Positions 23,378-31,810 of a DNA stretch of 64,000 nt are shown piece by piece. The notes beneath the pieces are model-generated. The model was given only the letters and a program-made list of their open reading frames with translations. It did not search any database and had not been told where the DNA came from. The stretch is taken from NCBI RefSeq assembly GCF_045862785.1, contig NZ_BQXO01000002.1:496001-560000 (forward strand), given 5' to 3'. This stretch comes from Furfurilactobacillus curtus (GTDB taxonomy: Bacteria; Bacillota; Bacilli; Lactobacillales; Lactobacillaceae). Each line of letters begins with the position of its first letter. Within the stretch, counting starts at the first letter, position 1. The position numbers and the translations under genes are program-made.

Positions 23378-24805
23378 TTATTTAGCGGTTGTAACACTTC
23401 TTTGTTGGCGGGCTTTAACCATGCGATAGATGACTAGAATGGCGGCTAATGCAGATAGCCCAGTCGCTAGTAAGAATACATTGCTGAAGGCCCGCAGGAA
23501 AGCAGGCCCGACTGTACGAGTGATCTGGTGAACGCCAGGAAGTTGAATGAATAGGACTGATGAAGCTAGACTAATTCCAGTGGTCATCCCTAGTGTTCGA
23601 GCTAATGAACTAAATGAGCCAGCCACGCCAGAGAGTTCATGGCTCACGACACTCATCGTAAGAGCATTGTTAGGCGATAAGAAGAAGCCCATGCCGAAAC
23701 CGTTAATTAAGATTGGGACAATGATGCGTTCCCAATCCAAGTTAGCAGGATACAAAACGTAACCGACTTGAGAGATCGTTAAAAAGATTAAACCAGTTAG
23801 CGCTAGTAAATTACGATCAATCCGTCCCGCAAGAAAGCCAGCTAAAGGAGATACACATAGCATAATGACCGATTGAAGTCCCATGATTAGTCCGCTGACG
23901 AGTGGTGACAAACCAGAGTAATTTTGAAGATAAAATGTTAACAGAACATTGGAGAAAACATTGACCATCATCGTTAAAAATAAGGTGGCAATCGACACCA
24001 TGTAGGTTGGATTGTGCATCACTTGTGGTGAAATCCAGGGTTGTTTGGATCGATCATCTTGAATGAAGGCGGCAATGGTTATTCCGCCTCCGACGACGAG
24101 TAGAAGGACACCCAACAAAACATTGCTCATAGTGCCCTGGAAAAATTGACTGCTGAGAAAGAAAATAATCATCCCGATCGTGAATAAATTCTGACCAGTC
24201 CAATTTGAACCATGAGCAGACTGACGAATGGCGTGCAGTGTTTCATGCGGTGTCGGTAAATCACGAAAACCGACGAATAAAACAATTAATCCGAACGGCA
24301 CATTAAATAAAAAGATACCTCGCCATGAGAAGACAGCCATTAAAAAGCCCCCCAGCGCCGGCCCGGAAATGGAGCCCACCGAGGTGAACATTGAAATCGT
24401 TGCGAGTGCCTCAGCTCGCTGCTGGTTGTTAGTGGCGTCAGTCACAATGCCCATGGAATTGGCCATGATCATCGCTGATCCTACTGCTTGAACCACACGT
24501 CCCACCAGCAATAGCCAAAATGCTGGGGCGAGTCCGGACAAGGTAGACCCAATGATGAAGATAAGCCCACCATAGAGGAAGATGAAATTCTTAGAAATTA
24601 AATCACCTAAATGACCGAATAAAACGAGTAGAATGGCGGTCGTGATTAAGCCGGTTTGTAAAACCCATACGGAAGCTGAATTTGAAACACCCAATGCAGT
24701 GCTAATCTTGGGTAATGCCAAGTTGACACTGGAACCAGAAATGCTACTCATGAGCGAGAATAGGCCAAGAATTAGTGTGATTTGAAGTGTGTTTTGCTTT
24801 TTCAT
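23378..24805 (-). CDS. MFS multidrug exporter, 14-helix DHA2 family
   Basis: Proton-driven efflux pump of 475 aa with about 14 membrane helices. Motif A is GHLGDLISKN, the motif C region reads SVGSISGPALGGFL with WRGIFLFNVPFG after it, as in QacA/EmrB-type pumps. The drug or metabolite range is unknown. The frame opens with GTG at 24832, but the ATG at 24805, after AAGGCGG, gives the usual short N-terminus. It is co-oriented with the ABC exporter upstream. Confidence 0.9.
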   Translation of the reverse strand: MKKQNTLQITLILGLFSLMSSISGSSVNLALPKISTALGVSNSASVWVLQTGLITTAILLVLFGHLGDLISKNFIFLYGGLIFIIGSTLSGLAPAFWLLLVGRVVQAVGSAMIMANSMGIVTDATNNQQRAEALATISMFTSVGSISGPALGGFLMAVFSWRGIFLFNVPFGLIVLFVGFRDLPTPHETLHAIRQSAHGSNWTGQNLFTIGMIIFFLSSQFFQGTMSNVLLGVLLLVVGGGITIAAFIQDDRSKQPWISPQVMHNPTYMVSIATLFLTMMVNVFSNVLLTFYLQNYSGLSPLVSGLIMGLQSVIMLCVSPLAGFLAGRIDRNLLALTGLIFLTISQVGYVLYPANLDWERIIVPILINGFGMGFFLSPNNALTMSVVSHELSGVAGSFSSLARTLGMTTGISLASSVLFIQLPGVHQITRTVGPAFLRAFSNVFLLATGLSALAAILVIYRMVKARQQRSVTTAK

Positions 24806-24896
24806 CGCTGATCGCCGCCTTTTATTAAACACTTAACTAACCTAACTATAAGCGCTACTGGACATTTTGGCGAAGAAGTTTCCTTGATAATCGTGG

Positions 24897-26675
24897 CTAG
24901 CTGAATTGAGCGTTGTAGAGCTTGGCGTAAGCGCCATTGGCCTTTAGCAGTGATTCATGAGTGCCTTGTTCAACCAAATGACCGTCATCCATGACGATGA
25001 TTTGATCAGCGCTGTGGATAGTGGATAGACGATGAGCGATGACAAGTGAAGTTCGAGCTTTCATGAGGTTTTCTAAAGCATGTTGGATCGCTTTTTCTGA
25101 TTCGTTATCTAGACTAGCGGTGGCTTCATCTAGGATGACAATTTGAGCATTCTTAAGCAATGCTCTAGCGATTGACAGCCGTTGTTTTTGTCCCCCAGAC
25201 AATTTGACGCCACGTTCACCCACCTGCGTCGCTAACCCATCCGGCAGACTGTGAATAAAGTCGGCAATATCAGCCATTTGTGCCACCTGCCAGACTTCAT
25301 CATCAGTGGCATTCTCACGACCGTACAGAATGTTGTCCTGAATGGATCCATCAATGATGTAGACATCTTGAGAGACGATCGCAATGTTTTTGCGAAGCGA
25401 GCTTAGACGGATATCTTTAATCGGGACACTGTCAAAGCCAATCGTGCCGCTATCTATGTCATATAAGCGGTCAATCAAGCGTGTTAGCGTTGTTTTGCCA
25501 GAGCCAGAGTGGCCAACCAAAGCCGTGGTTTTACCAAAAGGAATCGTAAACGTGATGTCAGTAACCGCCGGCAAAACCGGGCCATTTTCAGAAACGTCGC
25601 TGTCTGGATAGGTAAACGACACATGATCTAGGGTTACACCTTGCTTGATTGCAGGAAAGTTCACGGGGTTAGGCGCGTTGGTAATGGCAGGCTTGAGAGC
25701 CAAAATATCCATAACCCGGCCATAAGAAACCAATGATTGTTGGAGTTGATTAAGGATTTGAGTAAAAGCACGAATTGGCCCCTGTAACATGGCCACATAA
25801 CTCAGATAAGCCACCAATTGTCCAACCGTTAGCTGCCGGCGAATCACAAAGTACGCCCCGAGCGCCAAGATGATTGCCACACCAAGGTAGTTTACAAAAT
25901 CAATCAAGGGAGAGAAAATTGCTTGGTTTTGAGTGGCGTTGATCATGTCCTGTTTGTTCGTTTGGGCATAGGCACCAAAGCGATTCTCCTCTAGATCTTC
26001 ATTGGTGTAGCTCTTAATCAAATCAATTTGGGTTAAGGTATTTTGCATTTGGTTTGACATCTGCGCTTGCGACGCTCGGGCCGCACGAAAAGCGTTATGA
26101 ATCCGTGTACGAAAAACGCGGTAGATAAGAAACATCAAGGGGAATGTCAACGTAACCGCGACGGCCATTTGCCAGTTAATGATAAAAATATAGATCCAAA
26201 CGAATATAAAGGTAACGATGCTACCAATCATGGACAACATATTCGCGGAGATGAGACTCTGCAAATTGCTAATGTCACTGGTTAAGCGAACCATTAAATC
26301 CCCAGTTTTACTGGATTCAAAAAAGTGCGTATCCAAACGCAAGGTGTATTGGTACAACTCGGTTCGTAAGTTGGTGATGGCTCCTTGACTCATGATCCCC
26401 ATATAATAGGTGGATAGATAATTTAAAACACCTAAGGCAATGGCGGTGCCTAAGAGACCTAAGACCACTTCTGTTAAAAGGCCAAGGTCACGACGAGGGA
26501 TGACGTGGTCAATGATGTATTGTTCATATTGTGGAATGACGAATTCCAATAATGAAATGACGGTCAATGCGAGAACATTAAGTCCTAATAGCCAACGTCG
26601 ATTGAGAACCTGACCGAAGACAAAACGAAACATCTGGCCCGTTGTGACTGACGTGGTCGTCGTTTGATTCTTCAT
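24897..26675 (-). CDS. ABC exporter, fused membrane and ATPase domains
   Basis: A 592-aa half-transporter of the MsbA/LmrA/BmrA type, expected to work as a dimer in lipid or drug export. Six membrane helices occupy about residues 20-320. The ATPase domain has Walker A GHSGSGKTT, Q-loop SQDVYI, signature LSGGQKQR, Walker B IVILDEATAS and switch His in AHRLS. AAGGTAGG precedes the ATG. The MFS exporter lies 91 bases downstream on the same strand, so both may share control. Confidence 0.92.
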   Translation of the reverse strand: MKNQTTTTSVTTGQMFRFVFGQVLNRRWLLGLNVLALTVISLLEFVIPQYEQYIIDHVIPRRDLGLLTEVVLGLLGTAIALGVLNYLSTYYMGIMSQGAITNLRTELYQYTLRLDTHFFESSKTGDLMVRLTSDISNLQSLISANMLSMIGSIVTFIFVWIYIFIINWQMAVAVTLTFPLMFLIYRVFRTRIHNAFRAARASQAQMSNQMQNTLTQIDLIKSYTNEDLEENRFGAYAQTNKQDMINATQNQAIFSPLIDFVNYLGVAIILALGAYFVIRRQLTVGQLVAYLSYVAMLQGPIRAFTQILNQLQQSLVSYGRVMDILALKPAITNAPNPVNFPAIKQGVTLDHVSFTYPDSDVSENGPVLPAVTDITFTIPFGKTTALVGHSGSGKTTLTRLIDRLYDIDSGTIGFDSVPIKDIRLSSLRKNIAIVSQDVYIIDGSIQDNILYGRENATDDEVWQVAQMADIADFIHSLPDGLATQVGERGVKLSGGQKQRLSIARALLKNAQIVILDEATASLDNESEKAIQHALENLMKARTSLVIAHRLSTIHSADQIIVMDDGHLVEQGTHESLLKANGAYAKLYNAQFS

Positions 26676-26790
26676 AAGCAGCCTACCTTTTTTGATCTAA
26701 CGGTAAGCTATTCGCTGGTTTGAGCCAAACATTTGTACTTCGCGAGTTAGGCGGTTGGGGCGGTTAACAAATAAGAAAAAAGTTACCTAA

Positions 26791-26819
26791 TGATATCATT
26801 GTGATATCATTACGATATA
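26791..26819. promoter_or_regulatory. Three 11-bp direct repeats, probable RHH operator
   Basis: GATATCATT at 26792 and 26803, then GATATAAAG at 26814, recur with an 11-bp period directly before the start of an RHH-domain gene. The block overlaps a likely promoter (TTACCT 26783-26788, TATCAT 26805-26810). Ribbon-helix-helix repressors bind such short tandem repeats and often control themselves. Confidence 0.6.
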
Positions 26820-26834
26820 AAGGGAGTGGTCAAA

Positions 26835-27155
26835 ATGGCCGAAAAACGCTTCTTGTTGCGATTGGATCAGGCACTTTATGATCAGTTGGCGAATGTGGCA
26901 CGGCGAGAAGGGCGTAGTGTGAACGCGCATATTGTTCAGGTTCTAGGGACTAGTGTGGGCAAAGTAACCTTTGAACAACGACAAATTATTGGACAAACCG
27001 TGTCTGGCACGGCGCTCATGGTTGATACGGGATTAGTTTCAATTGCCGGAATTTTTTATCGCTATTTAATCGATGCCAACGAGTCGGTGGATCGAAATGC
27101 AGTTTACACGGTGATTGAGAGTAATGGCAACATCTTAACGTTGAAACGCGTTTAA
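26835..27155 (+). CDS. Arc-like RHH domain with C-terminal NfeD-like OB fold
   Basis: A 106-aa soluble protein. Residues 3-33 (KRFLLRLDQALYDQLANVA then GRSVNAHIVQ) match the Arc-type ribbon-helix-helix. Residues 50-106 (IGQTVSGTALMVDTGLVSIAG to NGNILTLKRV) resemble the OB fold at the end of NfeD proteins. No membrane helix is present. AGGGAG is 8 bases before the ATG at 26835; a GTG at 26826 overlaps that site. The stomatin-like gene follows after 19 bases, echoing the classic NfeD-stomatin pair. Confidence 0.7.
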   Translation: MAEKRFLLRLDQALYDQLANVARREGRSVNAHIVQVLGTSVGKVTFEQRQIIGQTVSGTALMVDTGLVSIAGIFYRYLIDANESVDRNAVYTVIESNGNILTLKRV

Positions 27156-27174
27156 CATACAGGGGGAATGACTT

Positions 27175-27990
27175 ATGCCATTTGGAATTAAAATTGTGCC
27201 ACAAAACAATCAAGGATTAGTAGAAACACTAGGTCGTTATGGTCATAGTGTGGAATCAGGGCTGCACTTTTATGTACCCATGATTCAAAAAATCCGAAAT
27301 GTCAGTTTGGCGATGGAACCGTTGGCCTTACCTAATTATTCGATCATCACCAAAGACAATGCGGATGTATCAGCAAGTCTGACGCTGAACTTTCACGTTA
27401 CGAATGCCATGAAATACCAATATGATAATACCGACTCGGTTGAATCAATGGCGCAACTCGTGCGTGGACATCTAAGAGATATTATCGGTCGAATGGAATT
27501 GAATGAAGCGCTGGGTTCAACAGCTAAAATTAATCAAGAGTTGGCACTAGCCATCGGCGATCTTACTAACACGTATGGCATTAACGTGGATCGGATTAAT
27601 ATTGATGAATTGACCCCATCTAAAGCGATTCAAGCAGCGATGGACAAACAATTAACCGCCGATCGTCAGCGGGTAGCAGTGATCGCGCAAGCGGAAGGGG
27701 AAGCACGCTCAATCCAACTCACCAATAAAGCCAAAAATGATGCCTTAATGGCTACGGCATCGGCGGAAGCTACAGCCACTAGAACACGAGCAGATGCAGA
27801 GCGTTATCGGATTGACACAGTTCAGGCCGGTCTTAGCAACGCGACGGATAAGTATTTTGCTAACCAGTCGATTAATGCGTACGCTCAATTGGCAAATTCG
27901 AGTGCCAATCTAGTCGTAGTGCCGACTGACAGCGCCACTGATTTTGGCCAGGTGCCAGTGATTGGCAAACTACTGAAGGAAACGAAATAG
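27175..27990 (+). CDS. SPFH/Band 7 (stomatin-like) protein without a membrane anchor
   Basis: A 271-aa protein. The SPFH domain spans about residues 8-165 (PQNNQGLVETLGRYGHSVESGLHF then ELNEALGSTAKINQELA and YGINVDRINIDE), followed by an Ala/Glu-rich helix (AEGEARSIQLTNKAKNDA) that oligomerises in this family. The N-terminal hydrophobic hairpin of most stomatins is missing, so it would need another way to reach the membrane. GGGGG lies 8 bases before the ATG. It is paired with the RHH-OB gene. Confidence 0.88.
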   Translation: MPFGIKIVPQNNQGLVETLGRYGHSVESGLHFYVPMIQKIRNVSLAMEPLALPNYSIITKDNADVSASLTLNFHVTNAMKYQYDNTDSVESMAQLVRGHLRDIIGRMELNEALGSTAKINQELALAIGDLTNTYGINVDRINIDELTPSKAIQAAMDKQLTADRQRVAVIAQAEGEARSIQLTNKAKNDALMATASAEATATRTRADAERYRIDTVQAGLSNATDKYFANQSINAYAQLANSSANLVVVPTDSATDFGQVPVIGKLLKETK

Positions 27991-28000
27991 GTGTTAATTG

Positions 28001-28053
28001 ACACAATAAAACAACCGGGCCGCCTATGAAGCGGACCGGTTGTTTTATTGTGT
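28001..28053. terminator. Bidirectional terminator after the stomatin gene
   Basis: A 23-bp stem (28001-28023 with 28031-28053, one mismatch) with A-rich and T-rich inner flanks. Confidence 0.9.
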
Positions 28054-28054
28054 G

Positions 28055-28295
28055 TAAACGTGCTCGCCAGACCTGAGTCCTGTGCACAACCAACAAGCGT
28101 AACCGGACCAAGACCGTCCAATTACGCTTGTCTGTTGTTGCTCGGACTCAACCCGGCCTGGCTCACACGCTGATGAAAACGTGCTCGCCATCACTGAAGG
28201 TTGCGCCCAACCAACAAGCATAACCGGGCCAAGACCGCCCAATTACGCTTGTCCGTTGGTGCTCACCTTCACCCGTGATGGCTCACACTCTGTTA
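28055..28295. repeat. Two tandem units of structured repeat family C (about 120 bp each)
   Basis: Unit 1 is about 28055-28174, unit 2 about 28175-28295. Each holds nested arms. In unit 1 GCCAGACC (28066) faces GGCCTGGC (28155) and TGAGTCC (28074) faces GGACTCA (28144). In unit 2 GCCATCAC (28087+100) faces GTGATGGC (28275) and TGAAGG (28195) faces CCTTCA (28266). Inner AACAAGCGTAA/TTACGCTTGT-type arms also pair. Arms differ between units yet stay complementary. Apparent reading frames across it are by-products. Confidence 0.85.
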
Positions 28296-28844
28296 AAAGT
28301 CATTCGGATCCGCGGAAGCTGGGCCCATCGCGTCCATGTTACTGTCGCGATAATCCCACCATTCTTCACTGTATCCGAGAAAGCCTGCGCCAATCATGGC
28401 TCGGTTGAGGACTTGGTAGTTGGCTTCAATTTCAGGGCTGCGATGGTAAGCGCGTCGGGCGGTCTCACCAAATGCATCAAATGCGCTTTGCATCGGCAGC
28501 TCATTGCCATCTAGATCAGTCAATGTTAGATCGAAGGTCACCCCTTTTTGGTGACTTTTATTGGGATCAGGCGGTAATACCCATTGTGGATCGGGATAAA
28601 CCTCGAAGAGTTTAGCTTGGGCACTGACCGGGCGATAGGCATCCCAGACCTTTATCCGGTAGCCTTGTTGATAGAGTTGGTTAGCGGCTGTGCCGAGTTT
28701 TTTAGCTGTGGGTGTTCGCGCAATTGCAGTTGTAAAGTCATAAATTTTTTGATGGGTGAAGTTGTCAGTCGTTGCGTATTTCAAATCGACAATAATATGA
28801 GGATTGACGGTTTGGATATTCATGAATTCAGGTTCTTGGCTCAT
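28293..28844 (-). CDS. D-Ala-D-Ala dipeptidase (VanX-like, peptidase family M15D)
   Basis: Zinc dipeptidase of 183 aa that splits D-alanyl-D-alanine and may recycle peptidoglycan pieces. The SHQKGVTFD motif supplies the first His and Asp ligands (near residues 99-107). The C-terminal catalytic motif reads EEWWDYRD, whereas VanX has EWWH with His as third ligand; here the position is Asp. GGAGG lies 6 bases before the ATG at 28844, which excludes the 9 upstream codons. It has no signal peptide, so it is cytosolic. Confidence 0.88.
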   Translation of the reverse strand: MSQEPEFMNIQTVNPHIIVDLKYATTDNFTHQKIYDFTTAIARTPTAKKLGTAANQLYQQGYRIKVWDAYRPVSAQAKLFEVYPDPQWVLPPDPNKSHQKGVTFDLTLTDLDGNELPMQSAFDAFGETARRAYHRSPEIEANYQVLNRAMIGAGFLGYSEEWWDYRDSNMDAMGPASADPNDF

Positions 28845-28998
28845 GGTTAACCTCCGTGAATACGTTTTCATTAATTATGACACGGTTGCGGATAAAAAAG
28901 CTAGTAAAGGGCGTTATGCCCGTGGTAATGCCGTTAAACGGGCATTGTTCCGCAAATGAACTTTGCATGAAAAATGAAAGAGTGCTAGCGTTAATAAC

Positions 28999-29586
28999 AT
29001 GAAAGTTATGAAAACAAGTCGAGAGCGGATGACTGCTGGTGAGCCATACGAGCAGTTTGATCAAGAACTAACTGAACGACGCAAATTTATGCGTGCCCAA
29101 TTGCAACAAATTAACGCGCAAACGGACAATGAAAAGCGTAATCATCGGTTGCAGACGTTATTAGCTGACACAGGTCCCGACTTTTTTGTCGAGAGCGCTT
29201 TTAAGTGTGACTATGGTTGGAATATTCACATCGGCGACCATTTTTATGCGAATTATGACAATACGTTTTTGGATACTTGTCCGATTACGATCGGTCATCA
29301 TTGTTATTTTGGCCCCGATGTGGGTCTGTATACCCCCGTTCATCCACTGGATCCGGTGGCCCGAGATGCCGACGTGGAATTTGGTGCGCCAATTACGATT
29401 GGCAATAGCGCATGGTTAGGCGGACACGTGACGATTTTACCAGGCGTGACCTTAGGTGATAACGTGGTCGTCGGGGCTGGTTCGGTTGTCACGAAAAGCT
29501 TTGGTGATAATGTTGTGATTGCAGGTAATCCCGCGCGAGTGATCAAACAAGTTCCGAGTGGATCACCAGGTGACAACCCTATTTAG
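28999..29586 (+). CDS. Maltose/galactoside O-acetyltransferase (left-handed beta-helix)
   Basis: A 195-aa acetyl-CoA-dependent enzyme with an N-terminal maltose acetyltransferase domain (SRERMTAGEPYEQFDQEL) and hexapeptide repeats forming a left-handed beta-helix (IGDHFYANYDN, ITIGHHCYFGPDV, ITIGNSAWLGGHVTILPGVTLGDN). The catalytic His is in YTPVHPLD near residue 115. It probably acetylates non-metabolisable sugars for export; the true substrate is unknown. A terminator lies about 45 bases past the stop. Confidence 0.92.
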   Translation: MKVMKTSRERMTAGEPYEQFDQELTERRKFMRAQLQQINAQTDNEKRNHRLQTLLADTGPDFFVESAFKCDYGWNIHIGDHFYANYDNTFLDTCPITIGHHCYFGPDVGLYTPVHPLDPVARDADVEFGAPITIGNSAWLGGHVTILPGVTLGDNVVVGAGSVVTKSFGDNVVIAGNPARVIKQVPSGSPGDNPI

Positions 29587-29630
29587 GATTAATCCTTATT
29601 ATGGATTAATCGCATTTGTATCGAGCGACC

Positions 29631-29675
29631 AAACGCTGTGCAGGTGATGAAAATCAGACATGCATAGCGTTTTTA
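29631..29675 (+). terminator. Terminator after the acetyltransferase gene
   Basis: AAACGCTGTGCA pairs with TGCATAGCGTTT (one G-U) across an 18-base loop, followed by TTTTT. A smaller GATTAATCC/GGATTAATC hairpin precedes it at 29588. Confidence 0.75.
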
Positions 29676-29776
29676 TGTGCCCGTTTGTTGGTAACCAGAA
29701 ATTTGTTTAAAAAAGAAAGAAGCGACTTAAAATTTTAAAGCGTCAAAATGTCGATCGAGCTGTCTTTGTTCCAACC

Positions 29777-31321
29777 ATGATTCTCTTTGGGTTAGTTTCA
29801 TTGGTATTAATCATTGGCGGCTCAGCCGTTCAGCAATCTATGAACGCGATTTTGACCTTATTAACAAGCCACACCGAGTGGTTATATCTATTGATTTACA
29901 TTGTTAATTTTTGTTTCTTTATGGCCTTGGCATTCTCGAAGTACGGCCACATCAAGCTCGGCAAAGCGGGTACTAAAGCAGACTATAGTGGCTTTCAGTG
30001 GGGGAGCATGGTTTTTGCGACAGGAATTGATGCCAGTATCTTGATGCTGAGTGCGACGGACCCGTTAGCTTATTTACAACATCCTGCCTTTGGCGCCAAG
30101 CCATTTTCTACAGCGGCGTATGTTTATGCTAATGTGTGTGGGCAATTCAACTGGGGGCCAATGGCGTGGATGATGTTTGCAACAGCGACGATTGCAATCG
30201 CCTATCCGATGCATGTCAAAGGTTTGCCAATTCAGCGATTGAGCTCAGCTATGCCGATGCTTGCCGGCCCAGGTCGAAGCCGTCATCTAGTTCGTCAAAT
30301 AATTGACTTCTTGGTCGTTTTTGGCATTATGGGTGGCATTGGCTCATCTATTGGGATGGAGATTCCTGTTATTGCCAAGGTGCTCAGCGCCTTAACTGGC
30401 GTTGCAGATACGATTTGGTTAAAACTGACGTTGTTTGGTGTTCTCTTTATTCTCTTTGCGCTAACTGTCTATGCTGGTTTGAATAAGGGAATTAAACGAC
30501 TATCAGCTTGGCACATTTATTTAGCGATTGGCTTTTTGATCATCGTGTTGTTAGTTGGGCCAACGTGGCGTCTGCTTAATGGAGAAGGACAAACCTTAAG
30601 CTTATTGATTCAACATTTTGCTGCATTATCGGCCAATAAGGCTAATCCCGGCGTTAACGGATTCGCCCAACGACAAACAATGTTTTATTGGGGCTGGTGG
30701 TTAGCGTACATGCCGGTGATGGGCCTGTTTATCGCGCGAATTTCACGAGGAAAGACCATTCGCCAAGTCATCGTTGGGATGTTGACCTATGGGGTTGGTG
30801 GCTGCCTGAGCTTTTATGCGGTGCTCGGCGGTTACACCCTATGGTTACAACAGTCGGGGACCCTTGATTTAGTGCATATTTTGAATACGCAGGGACAAGC
30901 AGCCGTGTTGGCAGCCATGATTCAGACCTTACCGTTTAAAATCGTGATGTTGTTACTATTTTGTCTCTCTTGCTTTGTCTTTTTGGCCACGACTATTTCT
31001 TCGTCAGCATTCATCGTCGCTTCTTTCACCAGCCTGACACTGACCGGACGGCAACAGCCAACTCGGTGGAATCGGATGGCCTGGGTCGTCATTTTCCTCG
31101 TCTTTTCGTTAGGCATTGTTTTAGTTGGTGGCTTCACGACGGTGCAAGCGATCTGTACCATTGCTGGGTTCCCCTTGATTTTTGTCGCGATGGCGTTGTT
31201 GGTGACCATTTACCAGGCAGTGACGACTGATCCGGCCATGAAGAAGGCCGCAATGATTGCACCAGCTAATGAGCGACGTGAACGGATGCGAGCGAGAATT
31301 TCCGGAAATGGAACGGTTTAA
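29777..31321 (+). CDS. BCCT family (betaine/carnitine/choline) transporter
   Basis: Secondary carrier of at least 514 aa with about 12 helices, probably importing an osmoprotectant. The signature WGWWLAYMPVMGLFIARISRGKTIRQ is intact, and the fourth-helix region reads IMGGIGSSIGMEIP. The ATG at 29777 has no ribosome binding site. The frame is open 22 codons further and encodes LKRQNVDRAVFVPT, which fits the family's N-terminus; it contains no ATG, GTG or TTG, only an ATT at 29732. The start is therefore abnormal. Confidence 0.87.
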   Translation: MILFGLVSLVLIIGGSAVQQSMNAILTLLTSHTEWLYLLIYIVNFCFFMALAFSKYGHIKLGKAGTKADYSGFQWGSMVFATGIDASILMLSATDPLAYLQHPAFGAKPFSTAAYVYANVCGQFNWGPMAWMMFATATIAIAYPMHVKGLPIQRLSSAMPMLAGPGRSRHLVRQIIDFLVVFGIMGGIGSSIGMEIPVIAKVLSALTGVADTIWLKLTLFGVLFILFALTVYAGLNKGIKRLSAWHIYLAIGFLIIVLLVGPTWRLLNGEGQTLSLLIQHFAALSANKANPGVNGFAQRQTMFYWGWWLAYMPVMGLFIARISRGKTIRQVIVGMLTYGVGGCLSFYAVLGGYTLWLQQSGTLDLVHILNTQGQAAVLAAMIQTLPFKIVMLLLFCLSCFVFLATTISSSAFIVASFTSLTLTGRQQPTRWNRMAWVVIFLVFSLGIVLVGGFTTVQAICTIAGFPLIFVAMALLVTIYQAVTTDPAMKKAAMIAPANERRERMRARISGNGTV

Positions 31322-31523
31322 GCGTGTGCCAAGTTTACGTTGGTCAACACTGATGTCTTGATTAATCAAATTGGTGTCATCGTGGTCATTCCGGTGAATT
31401 TCATTGTAATTTACACTTAGCTCATTCTGACTTAATGACCTTTTGTGATAGTGTTCACATAAACCGGTTTTTTTGGTAAAATAAAGGAGGTCTAAGAGAG
31501 AATGAGCTAAGGGAGTGAGCCGG

Positions 31524-31745
31524 ATGATTACCAACTTGGATGAATTTCTACCTGCGCTAAAGGGAGTGTTACGCGGATCATTTAATGATGATCGTGAATT
31601 AGTTGGCGGAGTGCTAACGCGTTTACAAGAATCTGACTCGATCCATTACGGCGTAACTCGTTGGCGAACTAGTGATACACAAGACCACGAGTTTACTTTC
31701 CGCAAAAATGAGGATGGAACGTATACTTATTTATACAAGCATTAA
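31524..31745 (+). CDS. Hypothetical protein, 73 aa
   Basis: Not recognised. A small soluble acidic-basic mixed protein (MITNLDEFLPALKGVL, later YGVTRWRTSDTQDHEFTFRK, ending in TYTYLYKH). AAGGGAG lies 8 bases before the ATG at 31524; an in-frame GTG at 31515 overlaps that site. A strong terminator follows, so it is a monocistronic gene. Confidence 0.7.
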   Translation: MITNLDEFLPALKGVLRGSFNDDRELVGGVLTRLQESDSIHYGVTRWRTSDTQDHEFTFRKNEDGTYTYLYKH

Positions 31746-31775
31746 CAAAACGCCTTGCAATCGCAAGGCGTTTTG
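31746..31775. terminator. Terminator after the 73-aa gene
   Basis: Perfect 13-bp stem CAAAACGCCTTGC / GCAAGGCGTTTTG with a 4-base loop; works in both directions. Confidence 0.92.
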
Positions 31776-31810
31776 TATGTCGAAATCAGTTGATCGTTGA
31801 ACGCCATGAT

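Noticed and set aside
28045..28514. Several frames on both strands over the two-unit repeat
   Set aside because: They follow the repeat arms, overlap the VanX-like gene or terminator and have no ribosome binding sites.
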